Source of the DNA: Nocardia inohanensis NBRC 100128 | GTDB taxonomy: Bacteria > Actinomycetota > Actinomycetes > Mycobacteriales > Mycobacteriaceae | DNA length: 64,000 nt | Assembly (NCBI RefSeq): GCF_001612945.1 | Contig: NZ_BDBK01000019.1 | Location: 158,417-222,416, forward strand | Direction of reading: 5' to 3' | Shown here: one piece after another, positions 35,058-44,195 of the stretch | Numbering within the stretch: the stretch's first letter is position 1 | How the letters are laid out: every line of letters begins with the position of its first letter | Program-made: the position numbers and the translations under genes | Notes under the pieces: model-generated | What the model saw: only the letters and a program-made list of their open reading frames with translations | Database searches by the model: none | What the model was told of the DNA's origin: nothing

Positions 35058-35635
35058 GAGGGGATCGCAATCTTCGGCGCTTCGACGCCTGTCGAAATCG
35101 AGGTTTTCGTGCACAGTACAGAAGTAGAAGGTTTGCGCAGTTCACAGGCTTGACGCCACGCCAACGATGTCGGTAGTCAGGAGGAAACCCCAGGTCAGAT
35201 GGTGGCGGTTCGAATCCCTCGGGGCAACGTGGTTCGAGCCAGCAACCTTCAGCCAAGCACGGGGATTGGTGCTGCGGTTCGACCGTCATTCGGCAGTGTG
35301 TGCGCTCAAGATCAGGACGGCGATTTGCTTGCAAGCTGACCCATTCCAGCAGGTCACCGATTACCGCAACGAGTTCTCGGCGCCAACGTTCGCCTTGTTC
35401 CCTCTCGGCATAGTTCACTTGGTAGGAAATTGCCCACTGCTGACTACGCCTATCGAACTGAGACTGCTCTTGGGTTCCATAACTCTCGATCGTCCAGCGA
35501 TCTTGAGGTGGGTCGGAGCTCTTTCGCGCACTGCTCGACCCGTCAAACTAGGCAAGCAATGCGGCGATGGGCTCTGTGCTCCGGCCGTACGCCCGGCGGC
35601 CTGAACTACTAACGACTTTCAAATTCGTGAGGTCG
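35058..35635. other. gene-poor stretch with a tRNA T-arm-like fragment
   Basis: About 580 bases with no supported gene. At 35201-35226 the sequence GGCGGTTCGAATCCCTC resembles the T-arm and 3' end of a tRNA followed by GGGGCA, but no matching acceptor strand or anticodon arm is upstream. It could be the tail of an old tRNA attachment site. Confidence 0.3.
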
Positions 35636-36697
35636 TCATGGTGCGATCGGGTTGAGGCCGGTGCCGGTGAGGCAGCCGTCGATCAGGTTGGGGCGGTGTT
35701 GGATTCGGCGGAGTCGGGTGCGGACGGCGGCGGTGAGGTGGTCGGGGTCGGTGAAGATCGTGTTGGCCAGTGACCGGCGTAGCACTGACCAGATTCCCTC
35801 GACGGGGTTGAGATCGGGAGCGTAGGTCGGCAGTTGATAGACCGTCAGCCAGTCGGCGTCAGCGGCGAATGCTCGCATACCGAGGGCGGTGTGGGAAGTC
35901 GGGTTGTCACACACCACTACGAGGGGTCTTTTCAGTTGGTGGTGGGCGGCGAAGAGCAGGTCGCGGTAGTCGGTCCACCCGAAGCCCCAGCGCCCGACAC
36001 GGTTCGGTCGAGCGCGGTGGGTCCGATAGATGAGCCGGGAGCGGTGTCTGGGTTTATAGCAGGCCAGGGCGGCGATCGAGACCCGGTGCCGGGCTCGTCA
36101 GTGGAGGCGGATGACCGGGGTGAGTCCGCGAGGGGACCGGGTTCGGGTGGTAGGCGGCGTCATCGAGAACCCGGACTCGTCTTCGAAAAAGAGCCAGGCA
36201 CCGAGCGCCGCCGCGGTCGTTTTACCCGCGGCCAGGCCTCTTTCACCCAGGCCGCGACCGCGGCGTCGTCGCGCGACCGCACGTCGTGCCGGGACCTGTC
36301 AACTCCAGCCGTGCCGGTGCAACAGCAGCGACACACCCTGCACCGTCTAGGACAGGTGGAAGCGGCGCCCGATCACGGTCTTGATCCTCGCCAGGGTCCA
36401 GCGCTGATCATCGAAACCATGCGCGGCCGGCCCTTTCGCGAGTTCGTGTTCGAGCACCACGAACTGGGCATCGGTCAGGATCGGCAGCCACGCAGGGCCT
36501 TTCGAAGCCAGTCCCGCCTCACCCGCGGTCCGCCAGTCGTGCCGCCAGCGTTGCACCGACCGCAGGCTCACCCGCAGCCGCGCGGCGATCACCATGTTCT
36601 TCTCCCCTCGAGCGAAGTCCTGCGCTGCCGCCAGCCGCAGTAATTCTCGGAACTGTCGTCGCTCGGCGGTGAGCCCACTGCCCTGCAGATACCTCAC
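35636..36697 (-). mobile_element. IS630-family transposase, inactivated
   Basis: Minus-strand remnant of a transposase about 353 residues long. The N-terminal part (36347-36697) has the helix-turn-helix block MVIAARLRVSLRSVQRWRHD. The middle contains stops after HLS and after RHGWS and at least two frameshifts, yet LFFEDESGFSMTPPTTRT and GFGWTDYRDLL are still readable. The C-terminal part (35636-35917) has VVVCDNPTSHTALG and the third catalytic region YAPDLNPVEGIWSVLRR. The acidic residues of the DDE triad are therefore in three different frames. I could not define convincing terminal inverted repeats. Confidence 0.85.
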
Positions 36698-37221
36698 TCC
36701 AAAGGTTTACCGCGACAACCCGTCCCTACGGTCATGCCCTGATGACAACATCACCCATTGAGGCTCGTTAGCCGAATTCGGCGCCGAGACGGCGCTGTGG
36801 AAGATCGCCTACGCTCCCATCCGTGCCCGTAACCGCACGCATGCCCGGGGTCGTCGGCAACTCAGCACTCGCCGGCCGTGCGGCTATCAAGGCTCGTCGA
36901 ATCGCCGAAGTGATCAGCGGCCTGGCGACCGAGGCATCGAAGATCGTCGCTGAAACTGTGCGCCCCTTGATCGAGCGCATAAAACCAATCGACCGGCGTG
37001 AATCGACTTTGGCGCACTGGTCCGAGACGGTCGTGGTTAGCAACCGATTTCGAACATCCTTGCGATATAAGGTTTCCGCGAAATCTCGAGCTCAGGTGAC
37101 TCAAGCGACCGAGACGAGGGTAACGTCTGCCATGGAATCGGCTGGAGGTCAACGTATCGATCCGCGAGGCTCATCGGTTCCGCGCGGAGCTGAGACTCAT
37201 CGGTGCGTAAGATCCAGGAGC
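36698..37221. other. stretch between IS630 remnant and DUF262 gene
   Basis: About 520 bases. A frame continuous with the DUF262 gene runs through much of it but shows weaker codon bias and no family match. A TAAGAT -10-like box at 37208-37213 lies eight bases before the chosen start. No other gene seen. Confidence 0.4.
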
Positions 37222-38397
37222 ATGGCGCCAGCGGACCGGTTCGACCCACACGATGACTTCGCCGTCCCGGTCGAGGAGGTGTTTTACGGCGAGCCGACGG
37301 GCGTGGAGGTCGAGCGGGAGGTCACCGAAGCCGAACCGGACGAGGTCAAACCATGGGATCCGGAGCAGATCCGAATCTCGACTCGTAACTACGCGTTGCG
37401 GAATGTCCTCGACTGGATCAAGGATGGCGATATCGAGCTGGCGCCGGATTTCCAGCGCAACCGGGTCTGGAAAGCTCGGCAGAAATCGCGACTGATCGAG
37501 AGTCTGCTGCTGCAGATTCCGTTGCCCGCGTTCTATTTCGCGGAAGACAAGGACGGATTCTTCCGGGTCGTCGACGGATTGCAGCGGTTGTCCACCGTGC
37601 ACGAATACGTCCAAGGCGAATTCGCATTGGATGATCTCGAGTATCTGGAATCGGTCAGCGGCAAGACCTTCGGCGAGTTGGCACAGCCGCTACGACGCCG
37701 GCTGCTGAACGCCCAGCTGGTCGTGCACGTGATCGAACCCTCCACGCCAACCCGGGTGAAGTACGACATCTTCAAACGTATCAACACCGGTGGCGAACCG
37801 TTGAACGCCATGGAGATCCGGCACTGCATGAGCCGCACCCGCAGCCGCGACCTGCTAAAGCGATGCGCGGCGAGTGAGGCGTTCTTCGCGGCGACCGGAG
37901 GAGTGCTCTACGAACACGTGCGCATGCACGATCGCGAGGCGGCGCTGCGCTTCCTGTCCTTCTACCGGCTCGACGACATCCAGGAATACGACCGGTATGG
38001 CACGCTCGAGAATCTGCTGGACGCCACCATCGAGGCCATCGACGCCCCGGCCGGCATACCCGATCCCGTCATCGACGAGTGGCTCACCGCCTTCGATCGA
38101 GGGATGGAAAACGCACGAATCGTGTTCGAGGACTACGCGTTCCGAAAATGGACGCTGGACTCGAACAGGCGCTCACCGATCAACCGCGCGCTGATCGAGA
38201 GCTGGGGCGTCGTGCTGGCCGAATACCCGTCGGAGATTTTGGCGAACGCCAAAGAAGAGATCGTCGCCGCGGCCCGGAAAGCGATGACCGACGACAGCGA
38301 GTACATCGCCGCCATCAGCGCCTCCACATCAGACCGTCGGCGAGTCCGGACCCGATTCGAAATCCCCCGCCGCATCCTCGAGGAAGTTCTCGGATGA
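37222..38397 (+). CDS. DUF262 (GmrS/ParB-like) domain protein
   Basis: A 391-residue protein. The DUF262 core is clear: YALRNVLDWIKDGDIELAPD, FQRNRVWKARQKSRLIESLL, the DGQQR-equivalent motif as VVDGLQRLSTVHEY (about residues 115-128) and FKRINTGGEPLNAMEIRHC (about 182-200). DUF262 is the NTP-hydrolysing domain of GmrSD and several defence proteins; here the C-terminal DUF1524 His-Asn nuclease is absent, the C-terminal part being helical. I chose ATG 37222, where a TAAGAT box upstream suggests leaderless expression. Its last codons overlap the start of the ATPase gene (ATGA), so the two are coupled. Confidence 0.85.
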   Translation: MAPADRFDPHDDFAVPVEEVFYGEPTGVEVEREVTEAEPDEVKPWDPEQIRISTRNYALRNVLDWIKDGDIELAPDFQRNRVWKARQKSRLIESLLLQIPLPAFYFAEDKDGFFRVVDGLQRLSTVHEYVQGEFALDDLEYLESVSGKTFGELAQPLRRRLLNAQLVVHVIEPSTPTRVKYDIFKRINTGGEPLNAMEIRHCMSRTRSRDLLKRCAASEAFFAATGGVLYEHVRMHDREAALRFLSFYRLDDIQEYDRYGTLENLLDATIEAIDAPAGIPDPVIDEWLTAFDRGMENARIVFEDYAFRKWTLDSNRRSPINRALIESWGVVLAEYPSEILANAKEEIVAAARKAMTDDSEYIAAISASTSDRRRVRTRFEIPRRILEEVLG

Positions 38398-39470
38398 TCA
38401 CCGGGATCTCGATCTCCAACTTCAAGCGCTTCCGGCACGCCCAACTGGATCTCGGCAGGCTGACGGTGCTGACCGGAGTGAACGGCGGCGGTAAGAGCAC
38501 CGTCGTTCAGGCGCTGAATCTCGTGCACCAGTGTGAACTGGCCAAGCAGACGTTCGTCCCGCTCAGCGGTTGTCCAGGACTCGACCTCGGGCAAGCCTCC
38601 GACGTGCTGTCGGCCGACGCCGCCTCTGATGAGATCGAAGTGACCCTCTTCGATCCCGAACCTCGAATCTGGCGCTTCAGCGGCCACAATCCCGATGCGA
38701 CCCGACTCGACGTCAGCGAACGGCCCGATGAGCTGGTAACCAACATCGGGGACCGCGGCACCGCCTTCACCTATCTGGCTGCCGAACGGATCGGGCCTCG
38801 CGCGGCGCATCCGATGTCGCCATGGGCCGAGGACGGCGTGCAGGTCGGCGAGGACGGGCGATTCGTCGCCCATGCGCTGGCATTGTTCGATCGCCCGGTC
38901 GAGGAGGATCGCCGGCACCCCGACGCGGCGTCGATCCTGCTCCGGCCTCAGGTCGAGGCGTGGATGAGCAGTCTGGTCGGCCCGCTGCAACTCGATGCCC
39001 GATTGGTTCCCCGCACCGGCCTGGCCACCGTGCACGTCCACGCGGGAGGGTTCGAGGCCGAATGGATGTTGTTGAGCAACACCGGTTTCGGCATCAGCTA
39101 CAGTCTGCCGATCGTGGTCGCGGGGCTGTCGGTACCGGTCGGCGGCCTTTTGATCGTTGACAGTCCGGAAGCACACCTGCATCCCTCGGCGCAGTCGGCG
39201 CTCGGCTGGTTCCTCACCATGGTGGCGCACAGCGGTGTTCAGGTCATGATCGAAACCCACAGTGATCACGTGCTCAATGGCGTGCGCCGGGCGATCGCGA
39301 GCGGCGATTCACTGCCGCACGGCGATGCGGTCGTGCACTATTTCGGCCGGGGCAGCTCACCGGCCACGTTGACGATCAACGCCCGCGGCGCCATGAGCGA
39401 CTGGCCCGCAGGCTTTTTCGACCAGATGGAAATCGATCTCGGATTCATCAACCGGCGCAAACGAGATTAG
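38394..39470 (+). CDS. AAA/SMC-type ATPase with DUF3696 C-terminus
   Basis: A 358-residue ATPase. Walker A is GVNGGGKSTVVQALN at about residues 27-41, the Walker B/D-loop region is LLIVDSPEAHLHPSAQS (about 250), and IETHSDHVLNGVRR (about 285) is the H-loop-like block. The C-terminal GAMSDWPAGFFDQMEID is the DUF3696 signature. Related to AAA_15/OLD-type ATPases but with no TOPRIM nuclease. It overlaps the DUF262 gene by four bases and is followed eight bases later by the third gene; the trio looks like one operon and probably one defence module. Confidence 0.88.
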   Translation: MITGISISNFKRFRHAQLDLGRLTVLTGVNGGGKSTVVQALNLVHQCELAKQTFVPLSGCPGLDLGQASDVLSADAASDEIEVTLFDPEPRIWRFSGHNPDATRLDVSERPDELVTNIGDRGTAFTYLAAERIGPRAAHPMSPWAEDGVQVGEDGRFVAHALALFDRPVEEDRRHPDAASILLRPQVEAWMSSLVGPLQLDARLVPRTGLATVHVHAGGFEAEWMLLSNTGFGISYSLPIVVAGLSVPVGGLLIVDSPEAHLHPSAQSALGWFLTMVAHSGVQVMIETHSDHVLNGVRRAIASGDSLPHGDAVVHYFGRGSSPATLTINARGAMSDWPAGFFDQMEIDLGFINRRKRD

Positions 39471-39478
39471 GAGCATTC

Positions 39479-40405
39479 TTGCGGGGGTGGAGGTTCATGG
39501 TCGACGAATCGGGGTTCGCGTTCGACACAGGCGACCCGAAGATCGTCGAATCCGCGTTCGTGCGGCTGCTCGACCTGCTCGCAGCGGTGCGCGATACGCC
39601 GGGGCAGGCCCGTCGCACGGATCTGCTGTTCGATATCGAGTCCGCCGACGGCACCACCCTGATCGGATGGCTGTCGAATCCTCGGATCGACCGAGACACG
39701 CGCAACGAATTGTGGCGCAGACTGGACAAGTTACCCGTGCACGATGTGGAACCGCAGTGCTTGGATGTCAACGTCAGCAGCCGCCCCGTCACCATGGCCG
39801 CCGGCATCTCGATCTCGCTTGCGGAATCCCGCGCGGGCAGACAGATCGCCTGCCTCACCACCGAGACGGCGCAACGCCGGGGTCCGTGCCACGTCGCCGC
39901 CGACGCGACCGTCGCGGCCTCGATTCACTTCCTGGTGGACGACAGCGACTGCCCGGCCTTTTGGCGCGACGTACTACTCCACGAACCGCACACCGCCGAT
40001 CAACTTGAGCAGCACAGTGAGCAACCGTTTCCCAATTGTGTCTTCGCCGAAGGGGTTTGGGGCCAACTCAACCGCTTCGACGGCGGTCACACCGAGATCT
40101 GGCCGCGCCTGCTCGCGAACCTGACTGGGCTCGACGATCATGCTGTCCGGGTGTGGGCCGCACACGTGGAACCTCGGCAACGCATCGAACAGATGCGCAT
40201 CACCGCGGGCGTCGACTGCTCTCCGGAAAGCCCACGCACCCATGCCAATCCCGCTGCCATGCGCCAACGCACCGTACTCTTCGACGGCGAGCCGATCGTC
40301 TGCGAATGGCATGCAAAGCTGGAACGTAACCGCAATAGAATTCATTTCGCGGTACGGGACGGTCGAGTCTATATCGGCCGGTTCGTCGACCATCTGACGA
40401 CCTGA
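39479..40405 (+). CDS. third gene of the DUF262/DUF3696 operon, unknown
   Basis: A 308-residue protein if it starts at TTG 39479 (GGAG five bases upstream), or 302 from ATG 39497. N-terminal region helical and acidic, middle block CLTTETAQRRGPCHVAADAT, and a distinct C-terminal domain: GVWGQLNRFDGGHTEI, then CSPESPRTHANPAAMRQR and EWHAKLERNRNRIHF ending GRVYIGRFVDHLTT. That last block is compact and beta-rich and may be the effector part (RelE-like shape is only a guess). I do not recognise the family. Tight spacing argues for joint function with the ATPase. Confidence 0.7.
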   Translation: MRGWRFMVDESGFAFDTGDPKIVESAFVRLLDLLAAVRDTPGQARRTDLLFDIESADGTTLIGWLSNPRIDRDTRNELWRRLDKLPVHDVEPQCLDVNVSSRPVTMAAGISISLAESRAGRQIACLTTETAQRRGPCHVAADATVAASIHFLVDDSDCPAFWRDVLLHEPHTADQLEQHSEQPFPNCVFAEGVWGQLNRFDGGHTEIWPRLLANLTGLDDHAVRVWAAHVEPRQRIEQMRITAGVDCSPESPRTHANPAAMRQRTVLFDGEPIVCEWHAKLERNRNRIHFAVRDGRVYIGRFVDHLTT

Positions 40406-40529
40406 CGGGCCCGCGCCCCGCCAGTCCCCATCGGCAAAGCAAGCTCGGTCGCCGTCGCCGGTTGTCGTGATGGTGGTCTATACAGTTCAGTTGGTTGTCG
40501 TCGAGCAGAAGAGGCAGGTATCGGTACCC

Positions 40530-42077
40530 GTGATCACCGGTGACATCAAGAACAAGGTCGACGCAGTCTGGGACGCGTTCTGGACGGGTGGCATCTCCAA
40601 TCCCCTTGAGGTGATGGAGCAGATCACGTACCTGCTGTTCATCCGCCGGCTGGACGATGAGCAGACCCGCGCACTGGAGAAGAAGAACCTGCTGGGGGAG
40701 CCGATCGAGGGCAACCCGTTCCCGGAAGGGAACGACGAGAAAGGTCGGCCGTACGACGACTTGCGATGGTCGGTGTTCCGGCACCGGCAAGCCGACGACA
40801 TGTTCGACATCGTCGCCAACCGGGTGTTCCCGTTCATCAAGGAGATGCGCGGCGAGGACTCCACATACGCGCACTTCATGAAGGACGCCCGGCTCACTAT
40901 CCCGAACGCGGGCATGTTGCAGCGCGTGGTGGATCGCCTGAACAAGGTGCCGATGGAGAACCGCGACACCAAGGGCGACATCTACGAATACCTGCTCGCG
41001 AAGATCGCATCCGCCGGCCAGAACGGCCAGTTCCGCACCCCACGGCACATCATCGAGCTGATGGTGCACATGATGGCCCCGAAACCGGGCGACACCATCG
41101 TCGACCCGGCGTCCGGAACGTGTGGCTTCCTGGTGGGCGCGTCGGAATACGTGCGCACGCACCACGCGGACGCGATCAACTCGGGTATCGGCAAGCAGCA
41201 GTACCACCACGAGATGTTCCACGGCTTCGACTTCGACAACACGATGCTGCGAATCGGGTCGATGAACATGCTGCTGCACGGCATCGAGCAGCCCGACATC
41301 CGCTACCGCGATTCCCTCGCGGAGGCGAATACCGGTGACGCCGAAGCGTATTCGCTAGTCCTCGCGAACCCGCCGTTCGCCGGCTCGTTGGACTACGAGA
41401 ACACCGCGAAAGATCTACAGCAGATCGCGAAGACGAAGAAGACCGAACTGCTGTTCCTGGCGCTGTTCCTGCGACTGCTCAAGCCCGGTGGGCGTGCCGC
41501 GGTGATCGTGCCGGACGGGGTGCTGTTCGGATCGTCCAAGGCGCACAAGGAACTTCGCCAGCTTCTGGTGGAGGAACAGAAGCTCGACGCGGTGGTGAAG
41601 CTGCCGTCGGGTGTGTTCAAGCCGTACGCCGGTGTGTCGACAGCGATCCTATTCTTCACCAAGACCAACTCGGGTGGCACCGACAACGTGTGGTTCTACG
41701 ACGTGCAGTCCGACGGCTGGTCCTTGGACGACAAACGCAACCCGTTACTGGACGAGAACAAGCTCGGTGTCCTCGCGGAGCTGCTGGAGGGCGAGCACTC
41801 AAGGAACAACCTGCCGGATGTGTTGCGACGCTGGGCCGAGCGAGACGGGGCGGAGCTGGAGCGGGCACGCACCGAGCAAAGTTTCTGCGTGCCGAGCGAG
41901 GACATTGCCGCGCAGGGGTACGACCTGTCGCTGAACCGGTATAAGGAGATCGTGCACGAGACGGTCGAGCACCGATCACCGATTGAGATTCTCGACGAGC
42001 TCGATCAACTCGAGAAGGAAATTACTGACGGCATGACACAGCTGCGGGAGCTGCTTGTTGGGGGTGCGGAATCATGA
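40530..42077 (+). CDS. hsdM: type I restriction-modification methyltransferase subunit
   Basis: A 515-residue N6-adenine methyltransferase. The N-terminal helical domain has NPLEVMEQITYLLFIRRLDD and QFRTPRHIIELMVHMM; motif I is DPASGTCGFLVGASEYV (about residue 192) and motif IV is NPPF (about 280). With HsdS it methylates and with HsdR it cuts. Start GTG 40530 begins the family sequence (ITGDIKNKVDAVWDAFW); no strong ribosome-binding site there. The stop overlaps hsdS by ATGA. No regulator gene is near. Confidence 0.95.
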   Translation: MITGDIKNKVDAVWDAFWTGGISNPLEVMEQITYLLFIRRLDDEQTRALEKKNLLGEPIEGNPFPEGNDEKGRPYDDLRWSVFRHRQADDMFDIVANRVFPFIKEMRGEDSTYAHFMKDARLTIPNAGMLQRVVDRLNKVPMENRDTKGDIYEYLLAKIASAGQNGQFRTPRHIIELMVHMMAPKPGDTIVDPASGTCGFLVGASEYVRTHHADAINSGIGKQQYHHEMFHGFDFDNTMLRIGSMNMLLHGIEQPDIRYRDSLAEANTGDAEAYSLVLANPPFAGSLDYENTAKDLQQIAKTKKTELLFLALFLRLLKPGGRAAVIVPDGVLFGSSKAHKELRQLLVEEQKLDAVVKLPSGVFKPYAGVSTAILFFTKTNSGGTDNVWFYDVQSDGWSLDDKRNPLLDENKLGVLAELLEGEHSRNNLPDVLRRWAERDGAELERARTEQSFCVPSEDIAAQGYDLSLNRYKEIVHETVEHRSPIEILDELDQLEKEITDGMTQLRELLVGGAES

Positions 42078-43228
42078 GTTGGCCCCACGTGGCGCTCGGT
42101 GAGTTGGGTACCGTTACAACAGGATCGACACCGAAGTCATCGGATGCAAGCCTCTATGGCGGCTCATTGCCATTTGTCACACCTGCGGACCTTGGTGGAA
42201 GCGCGCCAATTGTCAGCGCCCCACGAACACTTAGCGCCGAGGGCGCGCTCTTGTCACGCATCCTGCCGCCAGGCACTGTCCTTGTGTGCTGTATCGGTGC
42301 GTCTTTGGGGAAAACTGGTATCACGTCGGTGCCAGTCGCAACGAATCAGCAGATCAATGCAATCTCGTTCAACCGAGAATTGATCGATCCTCGATACGGT
42401 TACTACGCCTGCCTAGCACGCGCGCCGGAAATGCGGGCCTCTTCGACGTCGACCACTTTGCCGATACTAAACAAGACACGATTTAGCGAGATTTCCATTC
42501 CCAGGCCGCCGTTACCGCAACAGCGGCGGATCGCGGCGATCCTCGACCAAGTCGACGCCCTCCGCGCCAAGCGTCGTGAAGCCTTGGCCTGCCTTAACGA
42601 ACTGCCACAGTCGATATTCATCGACATGTTCGGTCGCGACGAGTTAGATGCTAGGGATGAGTGTTACCTGGGAGATAAACTTTCGTTCCTGACGAGCGGG
42701 TCCCGCGGGTGGGCGAAACACTATTCGGACACTGGTGACCTGTTTCTCCGCATTCAGAATGTCGGACATGACGAACTTCGACTCGGCGATGTTGCCTATG
42801 TGCAGCCTCCGGCAACCGCGGAGGCGCGCAGAACCAAGGTCCAGGTTGGCGATGTACTGCTGAGCATCACGGCTGATCTGGGACGGACTGCAGTCGTCGA
42901 CCAGCGAGCCGCTGGCGGTTACATCAACCAGCACCTCGCCATCCTGCGCAGCAATTCGTATGAACCGGCTTATCTCTCGCGGTACCTCTCGAGCCCCGCC
43001 GGTCAGCACCAGATCTCGTCCAAGAGTCGAGGGGGGACGAAGGCAGGGTTGAATTTCGATGACGTTCGCAGCCTTCGGGTTCCGTGCCCGCCGCTTGAGG
43101 AGCAGCGCACCTATGCTCGACGCACTCACGTACTCGAGAGTCTAAGGGCGAAGCACCACACTGCCCTCGCCGAACTCGACGTGCTCTTCGCCTCACTCCA
43201 ATCCCGCGCGTTCCGAGGCGAGCTGTGA
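42074..43228 (+). CDS. hsdS: type I restriction specificity subunit
   Basis: A 384-residue two-domain specificity protein. The first target-recognition domain opens with HVALGELGTVTTGSTPKSSD and ends at the conserved helix PLPQQRRIAAILDQVDALRAKRREAL (a spacer coiled coil, about residues 150-175); the second starts near YLGDKLSFLTSGSRG and closes with CPPLEEQRTYARRT and a second helix. Both half-sites are intact, so a bipartite target is expected. It overlaps hsdM by four bases. A hairpin follows its stop. Confidence 0.92.
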   Translation: MSWPHVALGELGTVTTGSTPKSSDASLYGGSLPFVTPADLGGSAPIVSAPRTLSAEGALLSRILPPGTVLVCCIGASLGKTGITSVPVATNQQINAISFNRELIDPRYGYYACLARAPEMRASSTSTTLPILNKTRFSEISIPRPPLPQQRRIAAILDQVDALRAKRREALACLNELPQSIFIDMFGRDELDARDECYLGDKLSFLTSGSRGWAKHYSDTGDLFLRIQNVGHDELRLGDVAYVQPPATAEARRTKVQVGDVLLSITADLGRTAVVDQRAAGGYINQHLAILRSNSYEPAYLSRYLSSPAGQHQISSKSRGGTKAGLNFDDVRSLRVPCPPLEEQRTYARRTHVLESLRAKHHTALAELDVLFASLQSRAFRGEL

Positions 43229-43234
43229 CCGCAC

Positions 43235-43263
43235 CCGATTCTGCGTCTGTGATGCAGAATCGG
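43235..43263 (+). terminator. hairpin after hsdS
   Basis: CCGATTCTGC (43235-43244) pairs perfectly with GCAGAATCGG (43254-43263). It would end hsdMS transcription, meaning hsdR needs its own promoter. Confidence 0.6.
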
Positions 43264-43340
43264 TCAGGTTCCTGACTCTGGCGCTGGAGGCGTTGCCGAT
43301 GGTCGCCCCTGGCGCAGGCGGCACCTCCACGGGCGGTCAA

Positions 43341-43711
43341 GAACGATGTCGGGTCGACGGTCATCCGTTCGATCTCAAGCGGATCTTCGTGCAGGCCAAG
43401 CGATACGCCGCGTGAAGATTCGGTCGGCGAGTACGGGATTACTGAACTTATCGTTGCGATGTCGCCCCGTCATCCCGGCACGCTTTCAGCCGGGATCCAC
43501 GGTGACCCACTGCGAACCGGTGGATTCCAGCTAAAGCATGCTGGAATGACGGAGGGGGCTGGTGCGGTTTCGCGCGGTGAATATCAGCAATACCCCCATT
43601 ATCCTCAACGACCGAAATCTCATCGCCGAGTTGATGATTCGCTACAGTATCGCTGCACAGACACAACGATCGATGACCGTCGGCGAGGTCGACGGGGAGT
43701 ATTTCGAGTGA
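43341..43711 (+). pseudogene. mrr: remnant of an Mrr-type restriction endonuclease
   Basis: Two separate fragments of one gene. At 43341-43415 the frame reads HPFDLKRIFVQAKRYAA before a stop, matching the Mrr catalytic block that contains the Q-x-K motif. At about 43584-43711 it reads IILNDRNLIAELMIRYSIAA and SMTVGEVDGEYFE before a stop, matching the Mrr C-terminus. Between them sits a palindromic repeat (43467-43553). The rest of the gene is gone. Mrr cuts methylated DNA and is often toxic beside a foreign methylase, which could explain loss (inference). Confidence 0.7.
43467..43553. repeat. interspersed palindromic repeat element
   Basis: The left arm CCGTCATCCCGGCACGCTTT continues through AGCCGGGATCCAC, and the right arm read on the other strand is CCGTCATTCCAGCATGCTTT continuing through AGCTGGAATCCAC. 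The two arms match at most positions and each is also internally palindromic. This is the shape of an intergenic REP/MITE-like unit; it lies between the two mrr fragments and may have helped break the gene. Confidence 0.75.
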
Positions 43712-43724
43712 CCCCAGGACTGCC

Positions 43725-44195
43725 ATGAGCACACCATGCCCCGCCGCCAGCGACGAGAACTTCGCTGAGCTACAGCAGGACCCGTTCTTCGCTCCCGCCG
43801 CCGACCTCATCGCCGGCTACCTGGTCGACGCTTTCGACGATCCAGCCAGCGAAGAGCTCTACCGGTGGACGCTGAGTGCGTTACCCACCACGAACAAGAC
43901 CGCCGAGCGTGAGCGGCTGTTCACGCTGAACCTCGGGCCGATGGAAGTGCTGTTCGTCGAGCGGTTCTTGGACGGCAAGGGCGTCGTGGACTATCGCATC
44001 GCGATCTACATGACCGAGTCCGCGCTCACCGAAGCGACCTCCCGCACCCTGGATCAGTTGGGAAACACGCTTCCGCTGCTGCGTTTCCATCGCACCGAAA
44101 TGGCCGCGGCGGGCGGCGACGGGGTCATCGTCGACTGGTTCCTCTCTGACGAGGGCGCCGACAACAGTTCTTCGGTCTGCCCCTGGGCGCAGTGA
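43725..44195 (+). CDS. hypothetical protein between hsdS and hsdR, 156 residues
   Basis: Begins MSTPCPAASDENFAELQQDP after AGGA. Mostly helical N-terminus (PAADLIAGYLVDAFDDPA) then alpha/beta (LNLGPMEVLFVERFLDG, YRIAIYMTESALTEATSRTL). No known family. The C-terminus SSVCPWAQ may be the product of a frameshift, because the following small frame (44192-44305) continues with well-biased codons. Sits inside the type I locus in the position of an accessory or anti-restriction-control gene; role unknown. Confidence 0.55.
   Translation: MSTPCPAASDENFAELQQDPFFAPAADLIAGYLVDAFDDPASEELYRWTLSALPTTNKTAERERLFTLNLGPMEVLFVERFLDGKGVVDYRIAIYMTESALTEATSRTLDQLGNTLPLLRFHRTEMAAAGGDGVIVDWFLSDEGADNSSSVCPWAQ

Noticed and set aside
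35160..35230. Complete tRNA gene
   Set aside because: Only a T-arm-like piece; no anticodon arm and no acceptor pairing.
36823..37221. N-terminal extension of the DUF262 protein
   Set aside because: Weaker codon bias, no family match and a good promoter-like box just before ATG 37222.
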